Below are positions 22,599-31,289 of a stretch of DNA of 34,703 nt, piece after piece. Below the pieces are notes generated by a model that had not been told where the DNA came from, made no database searches, and saw only the letters and a program-made list of their open reading frames with translations. This DNA comes from Lachnospiraceae bacterium. GTDB taxonomy: Bacteria; Bacillota; Clostridia; Lachnospirales; Lachnospiraceae. The DNA lies in the NCBI GenBank assembly GCA_015056975.1, contig SVFG01000018.1, positions 1-34,703 on the forward strand, in the 5' to 3' direction. The position numbers were made by a program, and so were the translations under genes. The stretch's first letter is position 1; every line of letters begins with the position of its first letter.

Positions 22599-25007
22599 AT
22601 GAAGAGACTAAGTTTGAACGGTACATGGAGAATGGAAGGTGCAGGCTATGAGTGTGCAGGCACGGTTCCGGGCTCCGTGTACTCTTTTTTGTTGGAAAAT
22701 AAACTGATGGAGGACCCCTTCTTTCGTCAGAACGAGTTGGAAGCACAAAAGCTTTTGGATTATGAGTTTGTATTTAGCAGAACCTTTGATTTTGCGGTAA
22801 GTGGAGAGAAGGTTTTGCTTTATTGTGCAGGTTTGGATACCCTGTGCGATATTTACATAAATGACAGTCATGTGGCATACACGGACAATATGCACCGTAC
22901 TTATGAATTTGATGTGACGGAGCTTTTGGTGGATGGGGAAAACAGTATCCGTGTGGTATGTCACCCCTTTGATGATTATATTAAGGAGAAACAGGAGAAA
23001 GAGCCGCTCATGGTCCCCTGGCACTGCTCGGAGGGAGCCGGACATATCAGAAAGGCTTCCTGCATGATGGGTTGGGACTGGGGGCCTAGGCTTCCGGATG
23101 CAGGCATTTGGAAGGATATTGAACTCCTTGTGCTTGACAGTGCACGGATTACGGATTTTCATGTGTTACAGCGCCATGAGGAGGGTAAGGTATATCTTAC
23201 TCCCAAGGTGGAGACGGACAGGGAGGCACAGGTAATAGTAACAGTAGAGACTCCGGAGGGAGAACTTCTGGAACTTGCGGCAGGTGAGGAGACAGAGATT
23301 CCCAATCCGAAGCTTTGGTGGCCAAACGGTTTGGGTGAGCAGCCCTTGTATACCGTGATGGCAAAGGTTATGGAAAACGGTGAGGTGGCAGATCTTCAGG
23401 AGAAACGAATTGGTCTTCGCACACTCAAGCTGATTCGGGAAAAGGATGAGTACGGAGAATGCTTCTGTCATGAGATAAACGGTGTGCGTTTCTTTGCCAT
23501 GGGAGCAGATTACATACCGGAGGACAATATTTTAAGCAGAGTTACGCCGGAACGCACCTACGATTTGATTAAGCAGTGTAAACGCAGTAATTTCAATGCC
23601 ATCCGTGTGTGGGGAGGCGGTATTTATCCTACAGATGCTTTCTTTGATGCCTGTGATGAAATGGGTATTATTGTGTTCCAGGATATGATGGTGGCTTGTA
23701 TCACTTTAAGCGGCGAAGAAGCCATGATGGAGAATTTCAAGGCAGAGCTTTATGATAACCTTCGAAGAATCAGACATCATGCTTCCTTGGCGCTAATCAG
23801 TGGCAACAATGAAGTAGAGGAGATGGTTGCCTGTGATGAGAGTATTCAGAATAAGCCGCGTGTACAGGAAATTTATCTGGAATACTTTGAAAGGATGGTT
23901 CCCAAGGTGGTAGAGGAGGTATGTCCATATATTCCTTACATTCCTTCATCTCCCTCCACCTGCGGACACTTCATAGACCCTCGCAATGAGAATTACGGTG
24001 ACTGCCATTATTGGGAGGTATGGCACGGTAATAAACCTTTTACGGAGTACCGCAACAAATACTTCCGCTATCTGAGCGAATTTGGTTTCCAGTCCTTCCC
24101 CTGTGAAAAGACCATCAATGCATTTACACTGCCGGAGGATAGGAATATTTTCAGCCGTGTCATGGAAATGCACCAGAGAAATGGTGTGGCAAACGGCAAG
24201 ATACTGACCTATTTATCGGAGACCTTTAAGTATCCCAATGATTTCGGTGTGCTTTTGTACGCATCCCAGCTTTTGCAGGCGGAGGCTATGCGCTATGGTG
24301 TGGAGCATCTGAGAAGACATCGTGGAAGATGTATGGGTGCACTTTATTGGCAGCTGAACGATATCTGGCCTACAGCATCCTGGTCCAGTATTGATTATTA
24401 CGGACGCTACAAGGCACTTCACTATGCGGCAAAGCGCTTTTACAATCCTATTCTTATCAGCTGTAAGGAGACGGGTGAGAAGACTACAAGACCGGTAGTA
24501 ACTCTGGAGCCGAAACTGCACGATTACGAGACTAAGGCACAGCTTTGTGTTACCAATGAGACCCATGACGATATCGTGGGAACGGTAGCATGGGCACTGC
24601 GGGATAACAGCGGTAAGGTATTGCAGAGTGGCAATGAAGAAATAAAAGTGTCTGCATTTTCGGCAGTATGGCTTAATGAAATGGATTTTGATAAGACGGA
24701 TGTAGACAATACTTATTTAAGCTATGAATTTATCGTGTATGGCAACTGTGTGTCTGAGGGAACTGTGTTATTTACTTCACCCAAGTATTTCAATTTTGCA
24801 GACCCGAAGCTGCGTTATGAGCGAAACAGGGATGAAATTACGGTTTATGCGGAAGCTTATGCAAAGTCTGTGGAAATCGATTCTCCCGATTCGGATTTTA
24901 TACTTAGTGACAACTATTTTGACTTAAACGGCGGATGTAAGACGGTAAAGATATTGGAGGGAACTCCCGGTACCATCAGACTCCGCTCCGTATATGACAT
25001 CAGATAA
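22599..25007 (+). CDS. Beta-mannosidase, glycoside hydrolase family 2
   Basis: The 802 aa protein has the GH2 beta-mannosidase layout: N-terminal sugar-binding domain with LNGTWRMEGAG and TVPGSVYSFLL, an immunoglobulin-like domain, the TIM barrel with NAIRVWGGGIYPTDAFFDACDE, and C-terminal beta domains. The acid/base is Glu405 in SGNNEVEE and the nucleophile is Glu494 in SEFGFQS. WGGG and ALYWQLNDIWPTASW are typical of mannosidases. It lacks a signal peptide and should cleave mannose from imported mannosides or N-glycan fragments. AGGAGG at 22584-22589 precedes ATG 22599. It leads an operon with a sugar isomerase and a fructokinase, consistent with full conversion of mannose to fructose 6-phosphate. 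Confidence 0.9.
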   Translation: MKRLSLNGTWRMEGAGYECAGTVPGSVYSFLLENKLMEDPFFRQNELEAQKLLDYEFVFSRTFDFAVSGEKVLLYCAGLDTLCDIYINDSHVAYTDNMHRTYEFDVTELLVDGENSIRVVCHPFDDYIKEKQEKEPLMVPWHCSEGAGHIRKASCMMGWDWGPRLPDAGIWKDIELLVLDSARITDFHVLQRHEEGKVYLTPKVETDREAQVIVTVETPEGELLELAAGEETEIPNPKLWWPNGLGEQPLYTVMAKVMENGEVADLQEKRIGLRTLKLIREKDEYGECFCHEINGVRFFAMGADYIPEDNILSRVTPERTYDLIKQCKRSNFNAIRVWGGGIYPTDAFFDACDEMGIIVFQDMMVACITLSGEEAMMENFKAELYDNLRRIRHHASLALISGNNEVEEMVACDESIQNKPRVQEIYLEYFERMVPKVVEEVCPYIPYIPSSPSTCGHFIDPRNENYGDCHYWEVWHGNKPFTEYRNKYFRYLSEFGFQSFPCEKTINAFTLPEDRNIFSRVMEMHQRNGVANGKILTYLSETFKYPNDFGVLLYASQLLQAEAMRYGVEHLRRHRGRCMGALYWQLNDIWPTASWSSIDYYGRYKALHYAAKRFYNPILISCKETGEKTTRPVVTLEPKLHDYETKAQLCVTNETHDDIVGTVAWALRDNSGKVLQSGNEEIKVSAFSAVWLNEMDFDKTDVDNTYLSYEFIVYGNCVSEGTVLFTSPKYFNFADPKLRYERNRDEITVYAEAYAKSVEIDSPDSDFILSDNYFDLNGGCKTVKILEGTPGTIRLRSVYDIR

Positions 25008-25016
25008 GGAGGCATT

Positions 25017-25703
25017 ATGAAGCGTTCACAGATTAATGCGGCATTAAAAGAATTAGAAGCGATGTGTGAAAAGCATCACTGCTATTTGCCGCCCTTCTGT
25101 CATTTCACACCGGAGGAGTGGCAGGAAAAAGGGCATGAATATGATGAAGTCCGCGATTGCATGCTGGGTTGGGATATTACGGATTATGGTAAAAATGATT
25201 TTGACAGGTTCGGTTTTTCCCTGATTACCATCCGCAACGGCAACCGCGCCATGGCGGATAAATATCCCAAGGTGTACGCGGAGAAGCTTCTGTACTTAAA
25301 GGAGGGACAGTATGCTCCCAATCATTTCCACTGGTACAAGACGGAGGACATTATCAACAGAGGCGGTGGAAATGTACTCATCCGGGTTTACAATTCCCTG
25401 GAAAATGAGGAGATGGATTATGAGTCCGATGTGACAGTGTACACTGACGGGCGAAAGTATACAGTTCCGGCAGGCACACAGATTCGTCTGACACCCGGGG
25501 AGAGCATTCACGTACAGCAGCTTTTGTACCATGATTTTGAGGTGGAAGCAGGTACAGGTCCGGTGCTTCTGGGAGAGGTGAGTCAGTGTAATGATGACAG
25601 CTTAGACAACCGTTTTAATCCTCCCGTAGGAAGATTTCCGGAGATAGAGGAGGACGAGCCCCCCTACCGCCTTTTGTGTAATGAATATCCCCCGGCGAAA
25701 TAG
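25017..25703 (+). CDS. D-lyxose (D-mannose) isomerase, cupin type
   Basis: The 228 aa protein resembles D-lyxose ketol-isomerases, single-domain cupins that also interconvert D-mannose and D-fructose. A metal site is visible in PNHFHWYKTED (His103, His105, Glu110) with a later His near HDFEV (172); Mn or similar is expected. RFGFSLITIRNG and VPAGTQIRLTPGESIHV fit the fold. The gene follows the beta-mannosidase by nine bases and precedes a fructokinase, so mannose isomerisation is the likely physiological role. This avoids the usual mannose 6-phosphate route. Confidence 0.85.
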   Translation: MKRSQINAALKELEAMCEKHHCYLPPFCHFTPEEWQEKGHEYDEVRDCMLGWDITDYGKNDFDRFGFSLITIRNGNRAMADKYPKVYAEKLLYLKEGQYAPNHFHWYKTEDIINRGGGNVLIRVYNSLENEEMDYESDVTVYTDGRKYTVPAGTQIRLTPGESIHVQQLLYHDFEVEAGTGPVLLGEVSQCNDDSLDNRFNPPVGRFPEIEEDEPPYRLLCNEYPPAK

Positions 25704-25745
25704 GGAAGTGGGCTATTTGTGATGCCTGCGGAATGGAGAACAACT

Positions 25746-26693
25746 ATGATAGATGTAACGGCGTTAGGTGAAATACTGATAGATTTTACGCCCTGTGGGA
25801 AATCGGAAGCGGGGCAGAGAATTTTTGAGCAAAATCCCGGAGGAGCTCCGGCCAATGTGCTTGCCTGTTTAAGTAAGTGCGGCAAGAAAACTGCTTTTAT
25901 CGGCAAGGTGGGGCAGGATATGCACGGTGCATTTTTAAAGGGAGTATTGGAGGAAAACGGAATCCAGACCGATGGCCTGATTGAGGATGGAAATGTATTT
26001 ACGACCCTTGCTTTTGTGGCATTGTCGGAGGCGGGAGAGCGAAGCTTTTCCTTTGCCAGAAAGCCCGGTGCGGATACCTGTCTGACTGGCGATGAACTGA
26101 AGAAAGAACTGATACAGGACAGCAGAATCTTTCACATAGGGTCCCTGTCCCTGACGGAGGAACCCGCAAGAAGCGCTACTTTCAAAGCGTTGGAGTTGGC
26201 AAAGGAGGCCGGATGTATCATTTCCTATGACCCTAATTATCGGGCACCACTTTGGGAGAGCGAAAAAGCTGCCATAGAGGGGATGCGTTCCGTTCTATCC
26301 TTTGTAGATGTGATGAAGCTTTCTGACGAGGAGTGTTTGCTTTTGACAGATACTTCCAAGCCGGAAGAAGCCATAAAAAAGCTACTGGATATAGGAATTA
26401 CTATTGTAGCCGTGACATTGGGAGAAAAGGGTGCTATAATAGGAACCAAAGAAGGTATACGGTATGTTCCCGGTTATCCGACTAAGGCAGTGGATACGAC
26501 CGGTGCAGGGGATGCCTTCTGGGGAGGGTTTTTGAACTGCCTGTCAGAAGCAGACAAAAAGCCTGCGGAGATAACCTTAGAGGAGGCAACTGCCTTTGCA
26601 AAATTTGGAAATGCAGTTGCAAGCCTGTGTGTGGAAAGGCGGGGCGCCATTCCTGCTATGCCTCTAATGAGCGAAATATACGAAAGATTATGA
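25746..26693 (+). CDS. Fructokinase, PfkB family
   Basis: The 315 aa protein is a PfkB-family kinase of the fructokinase type, which makes fructose 6-phosphate from fructose and ATP. The N-terminus TALGEILIDFTP, the substrate region NPGGAPANVL, and the catalytic signature DTTGAGDAFWGGF with Asp256 are clear. GGAGA at 25735-25739 is six bases from ATG 25746; the frame extends to GTG 25719 without a ribosome site. It completes the chain mannoside, mannose, fructose, fructose 6-phosphate with the two genes before it. Confidence 0.9.
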   Translation: MIDVTALGEILIDFTPCGKSEAGQRIFEQNPGGAPANVLACLSKCGKKTAFIGKVGQDMHGAFLKGVLEENGIQTDGLIEDGNVFTTLAFVALSEAGERSFSFARKPGADTCLTGDELKKELIQDSRIFHIGSLSLTEEPARSATFKALELAKEAGCIISYDPNYRAPLWESEKAAIEGMRSVLSFVDVMKLSDEECLLLTDTSKPEEAIKKLLDIGITIVAVTLGEKGAIIGTKEGIRYVPGYPTKAVDTTGAGDAFWGGFLNCLSEADKKPAEITLEEATAFAKFGNAVASLCVERRGAIPAMPLMSEIYERL

Positions 26694-26708
26694 GGAGGAT
26701 GTGTACTA

Positions 26709-28730
26709 ATGAAGAAGAACTTAATCAAAAGACCTTTATTATTTGCACTGTGTGCGGTAATGATGTTAAATCTTACTGCTTGTGGCTATGGTTCTGCCGG
26801 TAAAGCGTACATGAAACAGCAGATTTCACAGGCTATGAAAGAGCAGGCTGAGAAGGAGAAGGAAAAGGACAAGCACGTTGAGGAATCCGAGAGTAAGACG
26901 GACGAAGTGCAGACAGAAACCGAAGAAGTTATTGAGAGTACTCCGGAGCCCACAGATGAGCAGGTGATAGAGATTTCTCAGACAGACCTTCAAAATATAC
27001 AAAACATTAGGACCCAGGTAACTGCTATGCAGCAGCTGAATACAGGGCTGATGGAGCTTATCTACAATCGCTATGCAGATGAAAATAATGCCACGGCATC
27101 TGTATCTGATGTCGCCAATTACGCATATGAGTATATGGATGAAATACAGGCAACCTATGATATGATTTATAATTTTTCCTCTGATTACAGCAGTACGGAT
27201 TTGGTTAACACGTATGTAGCAACCATGGATTACTTTTCACAGATATATGACACCTATAACAATCTGTACCAAGTAGGACTGACCAATGCTAATGTAATCA
27301 GTGCATTGCAGACCGGAAATGCGACTTCTGTAGGAACCAATGAAGAAATAGTGGTAAGTGAATTTGATAAAAAGAAGGCAATGGTGGAGGCACTTCAGCA
27401 GATTTCCTATCCGAGCTTTATGGAGTTGCCAATGGTGGAGCTGGTAGAAAATTACTATAATTATCTGTATGCTTATCAGGAACTGTACAAGGGCTATCAG
27501 CTGGATGATTTGCTCAGACAAAATTCTGCACTTAATACACTGGATGCTTTGCAGGTGCAGGTATCCAATGCGGCAGAACAGTTTGATGCGGATGTGAGAA
27601 TGCAGTGTGTAGCAATGTACAATCGTATGAACGAGAGCTTAAATCCCTTGGGTCAGGAGATACTGGACGCTGTGGACAGGCTTGAGGTGAACATGCCAAC
27701 AGGCAGATTTACCTATCAGAATCAGGAATTAAGTCCGGAGATAGATTGGACCTATATCGATACGATTTTCCCGGCACTATACAATTCCGTTGATTATGTA
27801 ATCAGTATGAGTGCTATCTGTGAGCAGGGTGCTTGCGATGTATTAATTGAGGCAGAGATTGAAGGCTTCTCCCAGAAATACTCCCAGAAGGTAACCTTAG
27901 ACAGGGAAATCACCAGACTGTACATAAAGCCGACACTGCTTTCTGACTTGAAGTTAAGTTCCCAGAAAAATACGCAGTTAAAGATTTCAGTAACCAATCT
28001 GGATAATAATAAAATTATTATTCAGGATACCAAAACCATCACACTGATGAGCTTGTATGATTTGAGCTTATCCAATGAAGAGAACGGTATGCATCCGTAT
28101 ATCAATACTCTTGCGTGGGTAACACCGGAAGCAGATGAAATAAAAGCATTAAAGAGACTTGCGATTGAAGAAATTGTAGAGCTTACCAAGGATTCTGAAT
28201 ATTGGGTAGAAACAGATGGCGGAATAGTAAATTTAGCGCCAATGACAGGTCTTGTAGGATATCAGCCGGGGAATTTACAGATTGGGGAGTTGCAGGAATA
28301 TTTTGTGAGAATGCAGGCCTTGGCGATTCAGTGTGCTATGAGTGATGCGGGGATTGCCTACAATATGTCATCCTATTCCTCCAGTGACTTTGCGAAGGCG
28401 TTGCAGAGGGTTGTACCGCCGGCAGAAACCATAAACTCAAAGAGCGGAGTATGTATTGAAACATCTTTGGTTATGGCCAGCGCCCTTCAGTCAGCAAATA
28501 TGCACTGTATGCTTGTGTTCCCGCCCGGGCATTGTCAGGTGGCAGTTGAGATTTGGGAGACGGGAGAATATATATTAATTGAGACTACCAGTCTGCCCAT
28601 TACAAGTAGCAATTACAGGTCTGCTGTTCAATATTTAACCAAAAAAGAGTGGGCGAAGAAGCTTTCCGAAAGTTATGTTATCGATTGTAATATGGCACCG
28701 TACTTAGACTTGACACCTATTTATTATTAA
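26709..28730 (+). CDS. Lipoprotein with C-terminal transglutaminase-like domain
   Basis: The 673 aa protein has a lipoprotein signal with lipobox LTAC (Cys25), then a Glu/Lys-rich low-complexity linker (~45-90), a long helical and beta region (~95-470) and a C-terminal domain resembling transglutaminase/cysteine-protease folds. A plausible triad is Cys582 in SGVCIETS, His608 in PPGHCQVAV and Glu625 in LIETTSLP, where most relatives have Asp. It is therefore a surface-anchored candidate peptidase or transglutaminase. It follows the fructokinase gene by 15 bases (GAGGAGG site) and may be co-transcribed, but its role in mannoside use is not evident. Confidence 0.75.
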   Translation: MKKNLIKRPLLFALCAVMMLNLTACGYGSAGKAYMKQQISQAMKEQAEKEKEKDKHVEESESKTDEVQTETEEVIESTPEPTDEQVIEISQTDLQNIQNIRTQVTAMQQLNTGLMELIYNRYADENNATASVSDVANYAYEYMDEIQATYDMIYNFSSDYSSTDLVNTYVATMDYFSQIYDTYNNLYQVGLTNANVISALQTGNATSVGTNEEIVVSEFDKKKAMVEALQQISYPSFMELPMVELVENYYNYLYAYQELYKGYQLDDLLRQNSALNTLDALQVQVSNAAEQFDADVRMQCVAMYNRMNESLNPLGQEILDAVDRLEVNMPTGRFTYQNQELSPEIDWTYIDTIFPALYNSVDYVISMSAICEQGACDVLIEAEIEGFSQKYSQKVTLDREITRLYIKPTLLSDLKLSSQKNTQLKISVTNLDNNKIIIQDTKTITLMSLYDLSLSNEENGMHPYINTLAWVTPEADEIKALKRLAIEEIVELTKDSEYWVETDGGIVNLAPMTGLVGYQPGNLQIGELQEYFVRMQALAIQCAMSDAGIAYNMSSYSSSDFAKALQRVVPPAETINSKSGVCIETSLVMASALQSANMHCMLVFPPGHCQVAVEIWETGEYILIETTSLPITSSNYRSAVQYLTKKEWAKKLSESYVIDCNMAPYLDLTPIYY

Positions 28731-28737
28731 TTATATT
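28710..28737 (+). promoter_or_regulatory. Promoter candidate for the small membrane protein gene at 28817
   Basis: TTGACA at 28710-28715, inside the end of the lipoprotein gene, is 16 bases from TATATT at 28732-28737. A transcript from here would begin near 28744 and include the 38-base hairpin before the gene. Confidence 0.45.
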
Positions 28738-28762
28738 AGACGTTTTAGTGAAAACGTGATAA

Positions 28763-28800
28763 AATGATAGCGATGCACCTTGTGGTGTGTCGCTATCATT
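28763..28800 (+). other. Long hairpin in the leader of the gene at 28817
   Basis: The arms 28763-28779 and 28784-28800 form 17 pairs, two of them wobbles, around TTGT. On the + strand no T tract follows; on the - strand the same stem is followed by TTTTATC, so it may terminate leftward transcription. A smaller inverted repeat, ACGTTTT/AAAACGT, lies just upstream at 28740-28757. Confidence 0.6.
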
Positions 28801-28816
28801 TGTTGTGGAGAAGACC

Positions 28817-29206
28817 ATGCGTAATAAAATGAAGATATGGCTTATCTTAATTACATTATTGACTGCGTTTATGGGTGAAGTGAAGGTAGAGTCACCTCTT
28901 ATTTGCGTAGGACAAAATGTCGCCGGTCAAGTGATTACTCATGGTGAAGCAAATGTAAATACAGAAATTTGTACCACGGAAATGCTGGGTATTTACAGCA
29001 GTGTGGGAGAATGTCGGTTGACTGACCGATATGGCAATCGGAGAGGTGAGGAGAGAATCACCTTATTTGTGTTGTCCGTATTTGTATTTATGCAGATAGC
29101 CGGTTTATCTTTTGGCGGCATGGAAGTATTGCCCGTAAAATGTTGTTTTTCTGAGGAATTAGTCACAATCTATATGCACAAATCTGACGGTAAAAAACGT
29201 ATCTGA
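28817..29206 (+). CDS. Small hypothetical membrane protein
   Basis: I do not recognise this 129 aa protein. It has an N-terminal hydrophobic segment (~7-20, possibly a signal peptide or membrane anchor), a polar middle with several Cys residues (CVGQ, EICTTE, GECRLTDRYG), and a second hydrophobic helix (~84-101, FVLSVFVFMQIAGLSF). ATG 28817 follows TGGAGA at 28805-28810; the open frame reaches into the hairpin upstream, which is unlikely to be translated. It is not obviously related to its neighbours. Confidence 0.5.
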   Translation: MRNKMKIWLILITLLTAFMGEVKVESPLICVGQNVAGQVITHGEANVNTEICTTEMLGIYSSVGECRLTDRYGNRRGEERITLFVLSVFVFMQIAGLSFGGMEVLPVKCCFSEELVTIYMHKSDGKKRI

Positions 29207-29246
29207 TTTTTCTCAAAGGAAACGTAACTTAACAATGAGTATTCAG

Positions 29247-29282
29247 GCATACTATAGGCGTATGCTTATTTTGGTTTGCCTT
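29247..29282 (+). terminator. Weak terminator candidate after the gene at 29206
   Basis: GCATAC (29247-29252) and GTATGC (29260-29265) form a short stem with a seven-base loop, followed by a T-rich stretch interrupted by G and C. The stem is short, so read-through into the following small gene is likely. Confidence 0.35.
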
Positions 29283-29299
29283 TTTTGGAGGAAGAAAAT

Positions 29300-29398
29300 A
29301 TGCAGGATTTTTTCGTGGGAGTAATGATTGTAATTGTAGCGGCAGCAGGTATCTGGTGCTGGTGGTTTGAAAACAAGTCAGATTCTGAGAAGAAATAG
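29300..29398 (+). CDS. Single-helix membrane microprotein, 32 aa
   Basis: A short reading frame of 32 codons starts at ATG 29300 with GGAGGA at 29287-29292, a perfect ribosome site at good distance. It encodes one hydrophobic helix (residues ~5-20, VGVMIVIVAAAG) then WCWWFENKS and a charged Lys/Glu tail. A strong terminator follows the stop at once. The combination of ribosome site, helix and terminator makes it a real gene rather than a chance frame. Function unknown. Confidence 0.65.
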   Translation: MQDFFVGVMIVIVAAAGIWCWWFENKSDSEKK

Positions 29399-29402
29399 AA
29401 GA

Positions 29403-29439
29403 GTCCTCCGACGCGGATATCTGTGTCGGGGGACTTTTT
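29403..29439 (+). terminator. Rho-independent terminator after the microprotein gene
   Basis: Arms 29403-29414 and 29423-29434 pair over 12 bp with two wobbles around an eight-base loop, followed by TTTTT at 29435-29439. Confidence 0.85.
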
Positions 29440-29442
29440 ATG

Positions 29443-29624
29443 TACAAGGGAGCGGAAGGTGAGGGGGACATCATGGTACAAGCAGTGCATTCTGAGCACG
29501 CCGGTCCTTGGCGAGGTCATTGCATCGAAAGATGCAATCGAGCCTAGTACCGCTGCGATGCGAAGCATAGCGGGAGCGTGCCTGCGGCTACCATGATGTC
29601 CCTAACGCCTTTCACTCCCTTGTA
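29443..29624. mobile_element. 182-bp palindromic element with 36-bp terminal inverted repeats (MITE-like)
   Basis: The ends 29443-29478 and 29589-29624 are inverted copies matching at 30 of 36 positions; both outer tips are TACAAGGGAG-like and begin and end with TA. Inside are nested inverted repeats: GCACGC (29496-29501) with GCGTGC (29576-29581), an 8-bp stem with GAAA loop at 29519-29538, and CCGCT/AGCGG at 29550-29573. No protein is encoded. It fills the gap between convergent genes and its edge is only two bases from the stop of the HerA-like gene. It could be a non-autonomous transposable element or a structured RNA. Confidence 0.65.
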
Positions 29625-29626
29625 TT

Positions 29627-31234
29627 CTAAAATTTCAAAAATGTTTTCAGCAATCCGCGTCCCAAGGAAGCTCCGATATTGCCTCCCAGCTTTTTGCCGA
29701 ATTTACCGCCCATAGAGCCGATGGAATTTCCCAGCTCACGGCCGATGGTTCCAGCTGCGGAGTTGGCAACGCTTTTTACAACGGATTTTTTGCGTTTTTC
29801 TGCGGCTGCGGCCTCTTTGGCAGCAGCTTTTTGTGCAGCCAGAGCCTGTCTTTCGGCAGCTTTTTGAGCGGCGAGAGCCTGTTTTTCAGCTTCTTTTTGA
29901 GCTGCAGCCTGTTGTGCCGCGAGTTCTGCCGCCTGTGCATGTGCAGCGTATTGTCTCTGCAAAAACTCGTACGCGGAGTCTCTGTCTATAAAGTCCTTGT
30001 ATCGGATATACATCAGATTATTGATTATTTCACGGTTCCGGATATCATCCTCAAGAGCACCCATCTGACTCTGGGGAGGTAAAATCTTACAACGTTCCAC
30101 AACTGTGGGAATGCCTTCCTCGTCCAGAACAGAAACCAAAGCTTCACCGATACCAAGAGACAGCAAGGTATCATAGGTATCAAAAGCAGGATTCTCGCGG
30201 AAGGATTGAGCGGCAGCCTTAACGCCCTTTTGCTCAGCAGGAGAGTAGGCATGCAGTGCATGCTGGATTTTATTTCCCAGCTGTGCTAGTACACCATCAG
30301 GTACATCCTTGGGGTTCTGGGTGATAAAGTAAATACCTACGCCCTTTGAACGAATCAGCTTTACAACCTGCTCAATCTTAGCAAGCAGAGGTTTGCTGGC
30401 ATCCTTAAACAGCATGTGTGCTTCATCGAAGAAAAATACCATTTTGGGGCGCTCTAAATCTCCGGCCTCAGGGAGAATTTCAAACAGTTCGGAAAGCATC
30501 CAAAGCAGGAAGGTTGCGTACATGGTGGGATTGTTAATCAGCTTCTGGCAGTCCAGAATCTGTATGGTACCCTTGCCCTCATGATTGGTAGTAAACCAGT
30601 CAGCGATATTTAAGGCCGGCTCGCCGAAGAATAAATTACCGCCCTCTGTCTCCAGTGCAATGATGGCACGTATAATGGCAGCCAGACTCTGCTTGGCAAT
30701 ATGACCGTAAACAAGGCTGTATTCTTTGGCGTTATCTCCCACATATTGGAGCATGGCACGCAAATCCTTGGTGTCAATCAAAAGAAGTCCTTCGTCATCT
30801 GCTATCTTAAAAATAACCGTCAGGATATCGGTCTGGGTATCGTTAAGACCCAAAATACGGCTCAGTAAAAGAGGTCCCATTTCGGAAATAGTGGTGCGCA
30901 GAGGCATACCTTTTTCACCGTATACATCCCAAAAATTTACGGGATAAGCACGACATGCAAAGCCCTCGGCGGTAAGTCCCATCTTGGTTACGCGTTCTCC
31001 CACACTGCCGCTTAAGTCGCCGGGGCGGCACATGGTAGCAAGGTCACCCTTTACATCTGCCATAAACACGGGTACACCGCAGTCGCTGAAGGACTCTGCC
31101 AAAACTCTTAAGGTTACTGTTTTACCGGTACCGGTTGCACCGGCGATTAAGCCGTGGCGGTTTGCCATCTTTGGATAGATATAGACCTTTTTGTCTCCGG
31201 CACTGCCCACCCATACTTTTTTATCCTGATACAT
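29627..31234 (-). CDS. HerA/DUF853-family ATPase (helicase-like)
   Basis: The 535 aa protein is a P-loop ATPase of the HerA-FtsK type, DUF853/YjgR-like. Walker A is GATGTGKT at residues 32-39, Walker B is in VFFFDEAHMLF, and FITQNPKDVP and GNKIQHALHAYSP are family-typical. The last ~110 residues include an Ala/Lys/Glu/Gln-rich segment of near-repeated AAQKAAE units, probably a coiled coil, followed by a Gly-rich basic tail. The start is ATG at 31234 with GGAGG on the - strand; longer frames upstream lack a site. Its cellular task is not established; related proteins act in DNA processing. It is the only large - strand gene in the window. Confidence 0.85.
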   Translation of the reverse strand: MYQDKKVWVGSAGDKKVYIYPKMANRHGLIAGATGTGKTVTLRVLAESFSDCGVPVFMADVKGDLATMCRPGDLSGSVGERVTKMGLTAEGFACRAYPVNFWDVYGEKGMPLRTTISEMGPLLLSRILGLNDTQTDILTVIFKIADDEGLLLIDTKDLRAMLQYVGDNAKEYSLVYGHIAKQSLAAIIRAIIALETEGGNLFFGEPALNIADWFTTNHEGKGTIQILDCQKLINNPTMYATFLLWMLSELFEILPEAGDLERPKMVFFFDEAHMLFKDASKPLLAKIEQVVKLIRSKGVGIYFITQNPKDVPDGVLAQLGNKIQHALHAYSPAEQKGVKAAAQSFRENPAFDTYDTLLSLGIGEALVSVLDEEGIPTVVERCKILPPQSQMGALEDDIRNREIINNLMYIRYKDFIDRDSAYEFLQRQYAAHAQAAELAAQQAAAQKEAEKQALAAQKAAERQALAAQKAAAKEAAAAEKRKKSVVKSVANSAAGTIGRELGNSIGSMGGKFGKKLGGNIGASLGRGLLKTFLKF

Positions 31235-31261
31235 GTAGTTTCCTCCCTGTGTAAAATACGG

Positions 31262-31289
31262 ATTATAATAAATAATTGTACAATGACAG
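31262..31289 (-). promoter_or_regulatory. Promoter of the HerA-like gene
   Basis: On the - strand TATAAT (31262-31267) is 16 bases downstream of CTGTCA (31284-31289). The transcript would begin near 31255 and have a leader of about 20 bases. The divergent MATE gene starts at 31444; the space between holds no other clear element. Confidence 0.5.
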
